Of a stretch of 64,000 nucleotides of DNA, positions 10,436 through 19,400 are shown piece by piece. Origin of the DNA: Phocaeicola vulgatus (lineage in GTDB: Bacteria > Bacteroidota > Bacteroidia > Bacteroidales > Tannerellaceae); assembly GCA_022009975.1 (NCBI GenBank), contig CP091733.1:62001-126000 (forward strand), in the 5' to 3' direction. The translations under genes and the position numbers were made by a program. The notes below the pieces were generated by a model, which saw only the letters and a program-made list of their open reading frames with translations, had not been told where the DNA came from and made no database searches. Positions within the stretch are counted from its first letter, which is position 1. Each line of letters starts with the position of its first letter.

Positions 10436-11338
10436 ATGGTGGTTGATGATTTTATAAATTACTTGCGCTATGAACGCAACTACTCGGAATGTACTATAGT
10501 TGCGTATCGGAAAGATTTATTGCAGTTTATAGCGTATCTGAAAGAATTGGATGCTACCATAAGATTTCCGGAAGATGTCGATGCAGATTTGATAAGGCGT
10601 TGGGAGGTGGCACTGATGGACAAAATATCCCCGGTGTCTGTCAGCCGGAAGCTGAGCTCTTTGAAATCTTTTTTTAAATACCTTATGAGGCGGAAAGAAG
10701 TTTCTGCTGATCCGACACGTTTGTTGAAGGGTCCGAAAACAAAAAAGCCATTGCCCTATTTTGTGAAAGACCAAGATATGGAACGGCTATTGGACGAAAA
10801 CGTGGAGGGGGGAGATTTTAAAAGCGTGCGGAATCATTTAGTGGTTGAAATGCTTTACGACACAGGAATGAGGCGTTCGGAATTAGTGAACTTGAAAGAC
10901 GAAGATGTCGATTACGAACGGCAGCAGATAAAAGTGACGGGAAAGCGGAACAAGCAGAGGTTGATTCCATTTGCAATAAGATTGAAAGAGCTTATGCAAC
11001 GCTATCAGCAGCTCAGAGACCGTGAGGTAGGCGGCGACTACTGGTTTTTGAGGAAAGAAAATGGTGAACAAATCACTGTGGCGGCTATATATAATATAGT
11101 ACGTGGGAAACTTTCCAAGATACCGACGTTGGCAAAGCGCAGCCCCCATGTGTTGAGACATTCGTTTGCGACAAGTATGTTGAACAACGGTGCAGAGTTG
11201 AACGCTGTGAAAGACCTGTTAGGGCATAGCAGCTTGGCGAGCACCAGCGTTTACACGCATACATCCTTTGAGGAATTAAAAAAAGTGTATCATGCTCATC
11301 CTCGAGCAAAAAAAGAAGGAGGTAATTATGGAAATTAG
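10436..11338 (+). CDS. XerC/XerD-type tyrosine recombinase
   Basis: 300 residues with the core-binding domain (1-100, DDFINYLRYERNYSECTIVAYRKDL) and catalytic domain. The full catalytic set is present: Arg146 in TGMRRSEL, His238 and Arg241 in SPHVLRHSFAT, His264 in LLGHSS, and nucleophile Tyr273 in TSVYTH. Its length and its place between rpsU and hpf point to a housekeeping chromosome-dimer resolvase, not a mobile-element integrase. I cannot decide between XerC and XerD. The last 11 bases overlap the start of hpf. Confidence 0.88.
   Translation: MVVDDFINYLRYERNYSECTIVAYRKDLLQFIAYLKELDATIRFPEDVDADLIRRWEVALMDKISPVSVSRKLSSLKSFFKYLMRRKEVSADPTRLLKGPKTKKPLPYFVKDQDMERLLDENVEGGDFKSVRNHLVVEMLYDTGMRRSELVNLKDEDVDYERQQIKVTGKRNKQRLIPFAIRLKELMQRYQQLRDREVGGDYWFLRKENGEQITVAAIYNIVRGKLSKIPTLAKRSPHVLRHSFATSMLNNGAELNAVKDLLGHSSLASTSVYTHTSFEELKKVYHAHPRAKKEGGNYGN
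11316..11323 (+). promoter_or_regulatory. strong Shine-Dalgarno-like sequence for hpf, inside xer coding sequence
   Basis: AAGGAGGT lies 4 bases before the hpf ATG at 11328. It is read in the upstream gene as Lys-Glu-Gly-Gly. Most genes in this window lack an SD, so this one stands out; the chance of it being forced by the upstream codons cannot be excluded. Confidence 0.45.
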
Positions 11339-11627
11339 AATTCAAGCGATTCATTTCGATGCTACGAAACAGTTAGAAGCATTCATACAGAAGAAGGTGT
11401 CAAAACTGGAACAGTATTATGATGGCATTCTGTCGGCTGAAGTAACACTCAAGGTTGTAAAACCGGAGTCTGCAATGAATAAAAACGCAGCCATCCGCTT
11501 GAATATTAAGAGCGGAGAATGTTTTGCCGATAAGACCAAGGATACTTTTGAAGAAGCAATAGACGAAATCGTGGATGCTTTGGAAAAGCAATTGGTGAAA
11601 TTCAAGGAAAAAAATAGAACCAAATAA
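11328..11627 (+). CDS. hpf: ribosome hibernation-promoting factor, short form
   Basis: 99 residues, MEIRIQAIHFDATKQLEAFIQKKVSKL onward, matching the single-domain HPF/YfiA fold. It binds the decoding region of 30S in slow growth and promotes inactive ribosomes. ATG 11328 is chosen over an in-frame ATG at 11292 because the family begins M-x-I-x-I and an AAGGAGGT precedes it. It overlaps the recombinase gene by 11 bases, suggesting coupled translation. Confidence 0.9.
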   Translation: MEIRIQAIHFDATKQLEAFIQKKVSKLEQYYDGILSAEVTLKVVKPESAMNKNAAIRLNIKSGECFADKTKDTFEEAIDEIVDALEKQLVKFKEKNRTK

Positions 11628-11643
11628 AAAAACGGTAGAAAAA

Positions 11644-11674
11644 TTTGGTATATAAGAAATAATACCTAAATTTG
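11644..11674 (+). promoter_or_regulatory. promoter of the tRNA-tuf operon
   Basis: TTTG at 11644-11647, exactly 19 bp, then TAAATTTG at 11667-11674: a full match to the Bacteroides -33/-7 consensus. It lies just upstream of four tRNAs and tuf. Confidence 0.75.
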
Positions 11675-11711
11675 CAGCCGTTTCGACATGGTGCCGAAAC
11701 GGCTGCTTTTT
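11674..11711 (+). terminator. 12-bp hairpin plus T run, overlapping the tRNA promoter
   Basis: Arms 11674-11685 and 11695-11706 pair perfectly (GCAGCCGTTTCG), with a 9-base loop and then TTTTT. It has the form of an intrinsic terminator for hpf. Its left arm begins at the last base of the tRNA -7 box, so it would also form in the nascent tRNA transcript. Confidence 0.65.
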
Positions 11712-11718
11712 GAAAAAT

Positions 11719-11792
11719 GCCTCTTTAGCTCAGTTGGCCAGAGCACGTGATTTGTAATCTCGGGGTCGTTGGTTCGAATCCGACAAGAGGCT
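11719..11792 (+). tRNA. tRNA-Thr (TGT)
   Basis: 74 bases with acceptor GCCTCTT pairing with AAGAGGC, D-arm AGCTCAGTTGGC, anticodon loop TTTGTAA (anticodon TGT) and T-loop GGTTCGAATCC. The anticodon stem has one T-T mismatch. First of four tRNAs in the same order as E. coli thrU-tyrU-glyT-thrT-tufB. Confidence 0.92.
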
Positions 11793-11806
11793 CAAGAAAA
11801 AGAAAA

Positions 11807-11889
11807 GGGTAGTTACCAGAGTGGCCAAATGGGGCTGACTGTAACTCAGCTGGCTTACGCCTTCGGTGGTTCGAATCCATCACTGCCCA
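11807..11889 (+). tRNA. tRNA-Tyr (GTA)
   Basis: 83 bases with a long variable arm typical of tRNA-Tyr; acceptor GGGTAGT pairs with ACTGCCC (one G-T pair), anticodon GTA in CTGTAAC, T-loop GGTTCGAATCC. Confidence 0.93.
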
Positions 11890-11904
11890 CGCTTATTACA
11901 GAAT

Positions 11905-11977
11905 GCGGAAGTAGCTCAGTCGATAGAGCACTAGCCTTCCAAGCTGGGGGTCGCGGGTTTGAGCCCCGTCTTCCGCT
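11905..11977 (+). tRNA. tRNA-Gly (TCC)
   Basis: 73 bases; acceptor GCGGAAG pairs with CTTCCGC, anticodon loop CTTCCAA (anticodon TCC), T-arm GCGGGTTTGAGCCCCGT. CCA is not encoded. Confidence 0.92.
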
Positions 11978-11983
11978 CACAAC

Positions 11984-12055
<72 letters not shown>

Positions 12056-12102
12056 CGTAATAGTATGGATAAATTATTAATCAAATAAAGAACAATTAAG
12101 TT

Positions 12103-13290
12103 ATGGCAAAAGAGAAATTTGACAGATCGAAACCACATGTTAACATTGGTACGATTGGTCACGTTGACCACGGTAAAACAACTTTGACAGCTGCTATCAC
12201 AACAGTATTGGCAAAGAAAGGTCTTTCAGAATTGCGTTCTTTCGATTCTATCGATAACGCTCCTGAAGAAAAAGAAAGAGGTATCACTATCAATACTTCT
12301 CACGTAGAGTATCAGACAGCTAACCGTCACTATGCACACGTTGACTGTCCGGGTCACGCTGACTATGTAAAGAACATGGTTACTGGTGCTGCTCAGATGG
12401 ATGGTGCTATCTTGGTTGTTGCTGCTACTGACGGTCCTATGCCACAGACACGTGAGCACATACTTGTTGCTCGTCAGGTAAACGTACCTAGATTGGTTGT
12501 TTTCTTGAACAAGTGTGATATGGTTGATGACGAAGAAATGTTGGAATTGGTAGAAATGGAAATGCGTGAATTGCTTTCATTCTACGGTTTTGACGGTGAC
12601 AATACTCCTATCATCCGTGGTTCTGCTTTGGGTGCTTTGAACGGTGATCCGAAATGGGAAGAGAAAATCATGGAATTGATGGATGCTTGCGATACTTGGA
12701 TTCCATTGCCTCCGCGTGAAGTTGATAAACCTTTCTTGATGCCGGTTGAAGACGTGTTCTCTATCACAGGTCGTGGTACAGTTGCAACAGGTCGTATTGA
12801 AACTGGTATTGTTAAGGTAGGAGACGAAGTTCAGATTATCGGTTTAGGTGCTGATGGCAAGAAATCAGTTGTAACTGGTGTTGAAATGTTCCGCAAATTG
12901 TTGGATCAGGGCGAAGCTGGTGATAACGTAGGTTTGTTGTTGCGTGGTATCGATAAGAACGAAGTTAAACGTGGTATGGTTATCTGCCACCCGGGTCAGG
13001 TTAAACCTCACTCAAGATTCAAAGCTGAAGTTTATATCTTGAAGAAAGAAGAAGGAGGTCGTCACACTCCGTTCCACAACCACTACCGTCCTCAGTTCTA
13101 CATCCGTACATTGGACGTAACAGGTGAAATCACTTTGCCAGAAGGAACTGAAATGGTTATGCCTGGTGATAACGTAACAATCGACGTAGAATTGATTTAC
13201 CCAGTAGCATGTAACAAAGGTTTGCGTTTCGCTATCCGCGAAGGTGGCCGTACAGTAGGTGCTGGTCAGATTACAGACTTGGAAGATTAA
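12103..13290 (+). CDS. tuf: elongation factor Tu
   Basis: 395 residues, full length. GTPase motifs: GHVDHGKTTL (18-27), DCPGHADY and NKCD; domains 2 and 3 follow (GRGTVATGRIETG; RPQFYIRTLDVTGEI). It delivers aminoacyl-tRNA to the ribosome. It is cotranscribed with the tRNAs upstream and lies 47 bases past tRNA-Thr. Codon use is strongly biased (GGT, CGT, GAA), as expected for a highly expressed gene. No frameshift is seen. Confidence 0.97.
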   Translation: MAKEKFDRSKPHVNIGTIGHVDHGKTTLTAAITTVLAKKGLSELRSFDSIDNAPEEKERGITINTSHVEYQTANRHYAHVDCPGHADYVKNMVTGAAQMDGAILVVAATDGPMPQTREHILVARQVNVPRLVVFLNKCDMVDDEEMLELVEMEMRELLSFYGFDGDNTPIIRGSALGALNGDPKWEEKIMELMDACDTWIPLPPREVDKPFLMPVEDVFSITGRGTVATGRIETGIVKVGDEVQIIGLGADGKKSVVTGVEMFRKLLDQGEAGDNVGLLLRGIDKNEVKRGMVICHPGQVKPHSRFKAEVYILKKEEGGRHTPFHNHYRPQFYIRTLDVTGEITLPEGTEMVMPGDNVTIDVELIYPVACNKGLRFAIREGGRTVGAGQITDLED

Positions 13291-13308
13291 TTTCCCTACT
13301 AAATAAAA

Positions 13309-13335
13309 AGCCAGCTGCACTGCGGCTGGCTATTT
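13309..13335 (+). terminator. hairpin after tuf
   Basis: Arms 13309-13318 and 13322-13331 form a 10-bp stem with one G-T pair and a 3-base loop, followed by ATTTT and then tRNA-Trp after 5 bases. With so weak a T run it may be a partial terminator or an RNA-processing site. Confidence 0.5.
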
Positions 13336-13336
13336 T

Positions 13337-13409
13337 ACGGAACTAGCTCAGTTGGTAGAGCACTGGTCTCCAAAACCAGGTGTCGGGAGTTCGAGCCTCT
13401 CGTTCCGTG
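13337..13409 (+). tRNA. tRNA-Trp (CCA)
   Basis: 73 bases; acceptor ACGGAAC pairs with GTTCCGT, anticodon loop CTCCAAA (anticodon CCA), T-loop AGTTCGAGCCT. Placed between tuf and secE, as in many bacteria. Confidence 0.93.
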
Positions 13410-13426
13410 CAAAAATAATCGATTCG

Positions 13427-13621
13427 ATGAAGAAAATAGTTGAATATATTAAAGAATCTTATAACGAACTTGTTTATAAGGTTTCTTGGCCTACAAGGAC
13501 AGAGCTCGCTAACAGTGCAGTTGTGGTTATGTTTGCTTCCCTTATCATAGCTGTCGTGATCTTTGTTATTGACTTGGGTTTTGAAAGTGTAATGCGCTTC
13601 TTCTACGAGAAAATCTTTTAA
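13427..13621 (+). CDS. secE: preprotein translocase subunit SecE
   Basis: 64 residues, the short single-membrane-segment form: MKKIVEYIKESYNELVYKVSWPTRTEL, then a hydrophobic helix (VVVMFASLIIAVVIFVIDLGF). The KVSWPTR amphipathic motif is diagnostic. It stabilises SecY in the inner-membrane translocon. ATG 13427 is used; upstream in-frame codons run through tRNA-Trp. nusG follows after 11 bases. Confidence 0.93.
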   Translation: MKKIVEYIKESYNELVYKVSWPTRTELANSAVVVMFASLIIAVVIFVIDLGFESVMRFFYEKIF

Positions 13622-13632
13622 TCGCAACAAGT

Positions 13633-14175
13633 ATGTCGGACGTTCAGAAAAAATTCTACGTTTTACGTGCCATCAGTGGCAAGGAGAACAAGGCTAAAGA
13701 ATACTTGGAAGCTGAGATAAAGAATACTGACTTAGGAGAATACGTGTCGCAAGTTCTTATCCCAACTGAAAAGACATTCATTACACGTAATGGGAAAAAG
13801 GTGTTGAAAGAACGTGCTTATTTGCCTGGTTATGTGTTGGTGGAGGCTGCTTTGGTTGGTGAAGTTGCCCATCGTTTGAGAAACATTCCCAACATTATTG
13901 GTTTTTTGGGAGGTTCTGATAATCCGGTTCCTTTGCGCCCGTCTGAGGTCAATCGTATCTTAGGTACTGTGGACGACATGCAGGAGCAGCCAGAAGATTT
14001 GGATCTTCAGTTTATTGTTGGTGAAAGTGTGAAAATCACTTTTGGACCGTTTGACGGATTCAGTGGTATCATCGAGGAAGTCAATGCTGAGAAACGCAAA
14101 CTCAAAGTAATGGTGAAAGTCTTCGGACGTAAAACCCCGCTTGAGTTGGCTTATACGCAAGTAGAGAAAGAATAA
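13633..14175 (+). CDS. nusG: transcription termination/antitermination factor NusG
   Basis: 180 residues: NGN domain (1-115, KKFYVLRAISGKENKAKEYLE, AYLPGYVLVEA, GFLGG) and C-terminal KOW domain (VKITFGPFDGFSGIIEEVN). It binds RNA polymerase and couples it to Rho or ribosomes. Cotranscribed with secE and rplK. Confidence 0.95.
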   Translation: MSDVQKKFYVLRAISGKENKAKEYLEAEIKNTDLGEYVSQVLIPTEKTFITRNGKKVLKERAYLPGYVLVEAALVGEVAHRLRNIPNIIGFLGGSDNPVPLRPSEVNRILGTVDDMQEQPEDLDLQFIVGESVKITFGPFDGFSGIIEEVNAEKRKLKVMVKVFGRKTPLELAYTQVEKE

Positions 14176-14240
14176 GCACTCTTGTTACGAAAAGTACTTT
14201 TCTTTCTGTTGTTGATGTTATATATCTAAAATTTAGAAAA

Positions 14241-14684
14241 ATGGCTAAAGAAGTTGCTGGACAAATCAAATTGCAAATCAAAGGAGGAGCAGCAAACCCT
14301 TCTCCCCCTGTAGGACCTGCTTTGGGTTCAAAGGGTATCAATATTATGGAGTTTTGCAAGCAATTTAATGCCAAGACCCAAGACAAGGCTGGTAAGATAT
14401 TACCTGTTGTGATTACTTACTATGTCGATAAGTCTTTCGACTTTGTTGTTAAAACCCCTCCTGTAGCAATTCAATTATTGGAAGCTACAAAAACAAAGAG
14501 TGGTTCTGCTGAGCCGAATCGTAAGAAAATTGCAGAAATTTCTTGGGATCAGGTAAAAACAATTGCAGAAGACAAGTTACAAGATTTGAACTGCTTTACT
14601 GTTGAGTCAGCTATGAGAATGGTTGCCGGAACAGCAAGAAGTATGGGTATCACTGTTAAAGGGACATTCCCGGGTAATAATTAA
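14241..14684 (+). CDS. rplK: 50S ribosomal protein uL11
   Basis: 147 residues, with the proline-rich N-domain PSPPVGPALGSKGINIMEFCKQFN and C-terminal rRNA-binding domain (ESAMRMVAGTARSMGITVKG). Part of the GTPase-associated centre and L12 stalk base. rplA starts 15 bases downstream. Confidence 0.97.
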   Translation: MAKEVAGQIKLQIKGGAANPSPPVGPALGSKGINIMEFCKQFNAKTQDKAGKILPVVITYYVDKSFDFVVKTPPVAIQLLEATKTKSGSAEPNRKKIAEISWDQVKTIAEDKLQDLNCFTVESAMRMVAGTARSMGITVKGTFPGNN

Positions 14685-14699
14685 TAAACTTCAATTGAA

Positions 14700-15326
14700 A
14701 TGAGTAAACTTACAAAAAATCAAAAGTTGGCTTTAGGAAAGATTGAAGCTGGGAAGACATATTCATTGAAAGAAGCTTCAGCTTTGGTAAAAGAAATCAC
14801 TACTACCAAGTTTGATGCATCTGTAGATGTAGATGTCCGTTTGGGTGTTGATCCCCGTAAAGCCAATCAAATGGTAAGAGGCGTGGTTTCATTGCCTCAC
14901 GGAACAGGTAAGCAGATTCGGGTTCTTGCATTGTGTACTCCAGATAAGGAAGCAGAAGCTACTGCAGCTGGTGCTGACTATGTAGGTTTGGATGAATATA
15001 TCAATAAGATTAAAGGTGGTTGGACTGATGTTGATGTCATTATCACAATGCCGTCAATCATGGGTAAAATTGGTGCCCTTGGTCGTGTGTTAGGTCCTCG
15101 TGGCTTGATGCCTAATCCAAAGAGCGGTACTGTTACCAACGAAATCGGAAATGCGGTAAAAGAAGTAAAACAAGGTAAGATTGACTTCAAAGTTGACAAA
15201 GCCGGTATCGTTCATACTTCTATCGGTAAGGTTTCATTTAATCCTAATCAGATACGAGACAATGCTAAGGAATTTATTTCAGCTTTGATAAAGTTGAAAC
15301 CATCTTCAGCAAAGGTACATATATAA
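14700..15326 (+). CDS. rplA: 50S ribosomal protein uL1
   Basis: 208 residues, slightly shorter than the 229-230 common in other phyla. The signature IMGKIGALGRVLGPRGLMPNPKSGTV is present in full, as is VDVRLGVDPRKANQMVRG. It forms the L1 stalk and is a translational repressor of its own operon in E. coli. It ends 84 bases before rplJ. Confidence 0.95.
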   Translation: MSKLTKNQKLALGKIEAGKTYSLKEASALVKEITTTKFDASVDVDVRLGVDPRKANQMVRGVVSLPHGTGKQIRVLALCTPDKEAEATAAGADYVGLDEYINKIKGGWTDVDVIITMPSIMGKIGALGRVLGPRGLMPNPKSGTVTNEIGNAVKEVKQGKIDFKVDKAGIVHTSIGKVSFNPNQIRDNAKEFISALIKLKPSSAKVHI

Positions 15327-15410
15327 AGAGCATTTATCTTTCAAGTACTATGAGTGCGGGTATTAAAATTGACCCCAAATCAGTTGATGAACTTTAAAAA
15401 CAATTGAACG
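15327..15410 (+). promoter_or_regulatory. rplA-rplJ leader with a possible 15-codon ORF
   Basis: This gap is where many bacteria have an L10-binding leader. An open frame of 15 codons (15350-15397, MSAGIKIDPKSVDEL) ends 13 bases before the rplJ ATG. No convincing L10-leader kink-turn can be assigned by eye. Confidence 0.3.
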
Positions 15411-15932
15411 ATGAGAAAGGAAGATAAAGGTGTAATTATAGAACAACTCACAGCTACTATTAACGAGTATCCTAATTTCTACTTGACTGATATCGAAGCA
15501 ATGGATGCTGAGACTACCAGCCGTTTGAGAAGAGCATGCTTTAAAAGTGATGTTAAGCTGGTTGTTGTTAAAAATAGCTTGCTGAGAAAAGCATTGGAAA
15601 ATGTAGAAGGTGATTTCACTCCTCTGCATGATGCAATGAAGGGAAATACAGCAGTCATGTTTTCTATGGTTGCTAATGCCCCAGCTCGTCTGATTAAGGA
15701 CTTTACTAAAGATACAAAAGGAGAAGGCAAGCCTCAGTTGAAGGGTGCTTATGTACAAGAAGGTTTCTATGATGCTGCTTCTTTGGATGTGTTGGTAAGT
15801 ATCAAGAGCAAGAAAGAACTTATTGCCGATGTTATCGCATTGTTGGAATCTCCGGCAAAGAACGTTATTTCAGCTTTACAGTCATCAGGACAAACTATCC
15901 ATGGTCTGTTGAAGACTTTGGAAGAAAGATAA
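15411..15932 (+). CDS. rplJ: 50S ribosomal protein uL10
   Basis: 173 residues: N-terminal rRNA-binding domain (MRKEDKGVIIEQLTATINEYPNFYLTDI) and C-terminal helix that carries L7/L12 dimers (VISALQSSGQTIHGLLKTLEER). Base of the L7/L12 stalk. rplL follows after 44 bases. Confidence 0.95.
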   Translation: MRKEDKGVIIEQLTATINEYPNFYLTDIEAMDAETTSRLRRACFKSDVKLVVVKNSLLRKALENVEGDFTPLHDAMKGNTAVMFSMVANAPARLIKDFTKDTKGEGKPQLKGAYVQEGFYDAASLDVLVSIKSKKELIADVIALLESPAKNVISALQSSGQTIHGLLKTLEER

Positions 15933-15976
15933 TTTTAAATTAAACAAAGTAAAATAATCATTTAAATCATACAAAA

Positions 15977-16351
15977 ATGGCAGATTTGAAAGCATTTGCA
16001 GAACAATTAGTAAACCTGACCGTTAAAGAAGTTAGCGAATTGGCTACAATTTTGAAAGACGAATATGGTATTGAACCTGCAGCTGCAGCTGTTGCTGTTG
16101 CTGGTCCTGCTGCAGCTGGTGCTGCTGCTGAAGAAGAAAAAACTTCTTTCGACGTAGTTTTGAAATCAGCTGGTGCTGCTAAATTGCAGGTTGTTAAGGC
16201 TGTTAAAGAACACTGTGGTCTTGGTTTGAAAGAAGCTAAAGACTTAGTAGACGCAGCTCCAAGCAAGGTTAAAGAAGGTGTTTCTAAAGATGATGCTGAA
16301 GCATTGAAGAAAGCATTGGAAGAAGCTGGCGCAGAAGTTGAGCTTAAGTAA
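15977..16351 (+). CDS. rplL: 50S ribosomal protein bL12 (L7/L12)
   Basis: 124 residues: N-terminal dimerization domain, an Ala-rich hinge (AAAAVAVAGPAAAGAAAEEE), and C-terminal factor-binding domain (KLQVVKAVKEHCGLGLKEAKDLVDAAP). It recruits translational GTPases. An 11-bp hairpin with a T run follows before rpoB. Confidence 0.96.
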   Translation: MADLKAFAEQLVNLTVKEVSELATILKDEYGIEPAAAAVAVAGPAAAGAAAEEEKTSFDVVLKSAGAAKLQVVKAVKEHCGLGLKEAKDLVDAAPSKVKEGVSKDDAEALKKALEEAGAEVELK

Positions 16352-16379
16352 TATTTCATAGCCTGTTAATCAGGAAGTT

Positions 16380-16418
16380 GGTTAAGAATCTTTGGGGACA
16401 AGGATTCTTAACCTTTTT
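16380..16418 (+). terminator. rplL-rpoB attenuator/terminator
   Basis: Arms 16380-16390 and 16403-16413 (GGTTAAGAATC) form a perfect 11-bp stem with a 12-base loop and a following TTTTTG. It is placed like the E. coli rplL-rpoB attenuator, which lowers polymerase expression relative to ribosomal proteins. Confidence 0.8.
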
Positions 16419-16458
16419 GTGTCTATAATTTCTATAAGTTCAATAAAATCCGTACTAG

Positions 16459-19400
16459 ATGTCTTCAACAGCTAATAATCAAAGAGTTAATTTTGCTTCG
16501 ATTAAAAATTCTCTACCATATCCAGATTTTCTCGAAGTACAATTGAAGTCTTTTCAGGACTTCCTTCAACTCGACACTCCTCCTGAGAAAAGAAAAAAGG
16601 AGGGATTGTATAAAGTATTTGCTGAAAATTTCCCAATAGCAGATACTCGTAACAATTTTGTGTTGGAGTTCTTAGATTACTATATCGATCCTCCCCGCTA
16701 CAGCATTGACGAATGTATAATGCGCGGACTTACCTATAGTGTACCTTTAAAGGCGAAATTAAAGCTTTATTGTACAGATCCTGACCACGAAGATTTTGAT
16801 ACCGTCATCCAGGATGTGTATTTAGGACCTATTCCGTATATGACAGAGAGAGGTACTTTTGTCATTAATGGCGCTGAGCGTGTTGTTGTTTCTCAATTGC
16901 ATCGTTCTCCAGGTGTGTTCTTTGGTCAAAGCATCCATGCAAACGGTACTAAGTTGTATTCTGCCCGCATCATTCCGTTCAAAGGTTCTTGGATTGAGTT
17001 TGCGACAGATATCAACAATGTCATGTATGCATATATTGACAGAAAGAAGAAGTTGCCTGTTACAACTTTGCTGAGAGCTATTGGCTTTGAAAGTGACAAG
17101 GACATTCTTGAGATTTTTAATTTGGCCGAAGAAGTTAAAGTGACGAAGACCAACTTGAAAAAAATGGTTGGTCGTAAGTTAGCTGCTCGTGTTTTGAAGA
17201 CGTGGGTAGAGGATTTTGCGGATGAAGATACCGGAGAAGTTGTTTCTATTGAACGTAATGACGTTATCGTTGACCGCGAATCTATATTGGATGATGACAA
17301 TATCGAGGCTATCTTGGATTCCGGCGCACAGAATATCTTGTTGCACCGTGAAGATCAAAACCTTTCAGACTATGCAATCATATATAACACCTTGCAGAAG
17401 GACCCGAGTAACTCGGAGAAGGAAGCTGTCCTTTATATTTACCGACAGTTGCGTAATGCTGAACCTGCTGATGAAGCAAGTGCTCGTGAAGTAATTACGA
17501 ACTTGTTTTTCTCTGACAAACGTTATGATTTGGGTGATGTAGGTCGTTATCGTATCAATAAAAAATTGAATCTGACTATCAGTGAGGATATCAAAGTCCT
17601 TACGAAGGAAGATATCATTGAAATCATCAAATACTTGATTGAGTTGATTAACTCAAAAGCAATTGTTGATGATATCGACCATTTGAGCAACCGCCGTGTC
17701 CGTACTGTCGGTGAACAGCTGTATAACCAGTTTGGTATCGGTTTGGCTCGAATGTCTCGTACTGTGCGTGAGCGTATGAACGTTCGCGACAATGAAGTGT
17801 TTACTCCAATTGATTTGATTAATGCTAAGACGATTTCTTCTGTTGTTAATTCTTTCTTTGGAACAAATGCTTTGTCTCAATTTATGGACCAGACCAACCC
17901 ACTGGCTGAGATTACTCACAAACGTCGTTTGTCTGCCTTAGGTCCTGGTGGTTTGTCTCGTGATCGTGCCGGATTTGAAGTTCGTGACGTTCACTATACA
18001 CATTATGGTCGTTTGTGCCCTATTGAAACACCAGAAGGTCCTAACATTGGTTTGATTTCATCTCTTTGTGTATATGCCAAGATAAACGATTTAGGATTTA
18101 TCTCCACACCTTACCGTAAGGTTGAGAACGGTGTGGTTGACCTTTCTGAAATGGTTTGCGTTATTATACAGCTGAAGAGGAAGAAGATAAAGTTATTGCG
18201 CAGGGTAATGCTCCTTTGGATGATAAAGGTAATTTCGTGCGTGATAGAGTTAAGGCTCGCCAAGAAGCGGATTTCCCAGTTGTTGCCCCCGATGAAGTGA
18301 ATTTGATGGACGTTTCTCCTACGCAGATTGCTTCTATTGCAGCATCTTTGATTCCATTCTTGGAACATGATGATGCTAACCGTGCTTTGATGGGTTCTAA
18401 CATGATGCGCCAGGCAGTACCTTTGTTGAGAACTGATGCTCCTATTGTAGGAACTGGCATTGAGGCTCAGGTAGCTCGTGATTCCCGTACACAGATTATC
18501 GCTGAACGCGAAGGTGAAGTGGTATTTGTAGATGCTACTTGCATCAAAGTAAAATATGACCGTACAGAAGAGGAAGAATTTGTAAGCTTTGAAGATTCTG
18601 TTAAAACTTATAATATACCGAAGTGGCGTAAAACTAACCAGTCTACAACAGTAGACTTGCGTCCGATTTGCCACCGTGGTCAAAGAGTAGTTGCGGGTGA
18701 TATTTTGACTGAAGGTTATTCTACTCAAAATGGCGAATTGGCCTTGGGTAAGAACGTTAAGGTTGCATACATGCCTTGGAAGGGGTACAATTACGAGGAT
18801 GCTATCGTATTGAATGAACGTATGGTTCGTGAGGACTTCTTTACTTCTGTTCATGTTGATGAATATATCTTGGAAGTTCGTGAAACAAAGCGTGGTATGG
18901 AAGAACTTACTTCTGATATTCCAAATGTGAGCGAAGATGCCACTAAGGATTTGGATGAAAGAGGTATCGTCCGCATAGGTGCTCGTATTGAACCAGGAGA
19001 CATTTGATTGGAAAGATTACCCCGAAAGGTGAATCTGATCCTTCTCCAGAGGAAAAATTGTTACGTGCTATTTTCGGTGACAAGGCTGGAGATGTTAAAG
19101 ATGCCTCTTTGAAGGCTACTCCTTCTTTGCGTGGAGTTGTAATTGATACTAAGTTGTTCTCCAAAGCTGTTAAAAAACGCAAGGCTAAAGCTGCTGATAA
19201 GGCTATTCTTCCTAAGCTCGATGAAGAGTATGAAGGAAAGATGGCTGAATTGAAGGGTTTGCTTGTTGACAAGTTGATGGCTTTGACAGAGGGTTTGGTT
19301 TCTCAAGGTGTTAAGGACTATATGAATTCTGAAGTGATAGCAAAAGGTGCGAAATTCATGCGCCACGCTTTGGAAGAATTAGACTATAACGCTATCCAAG

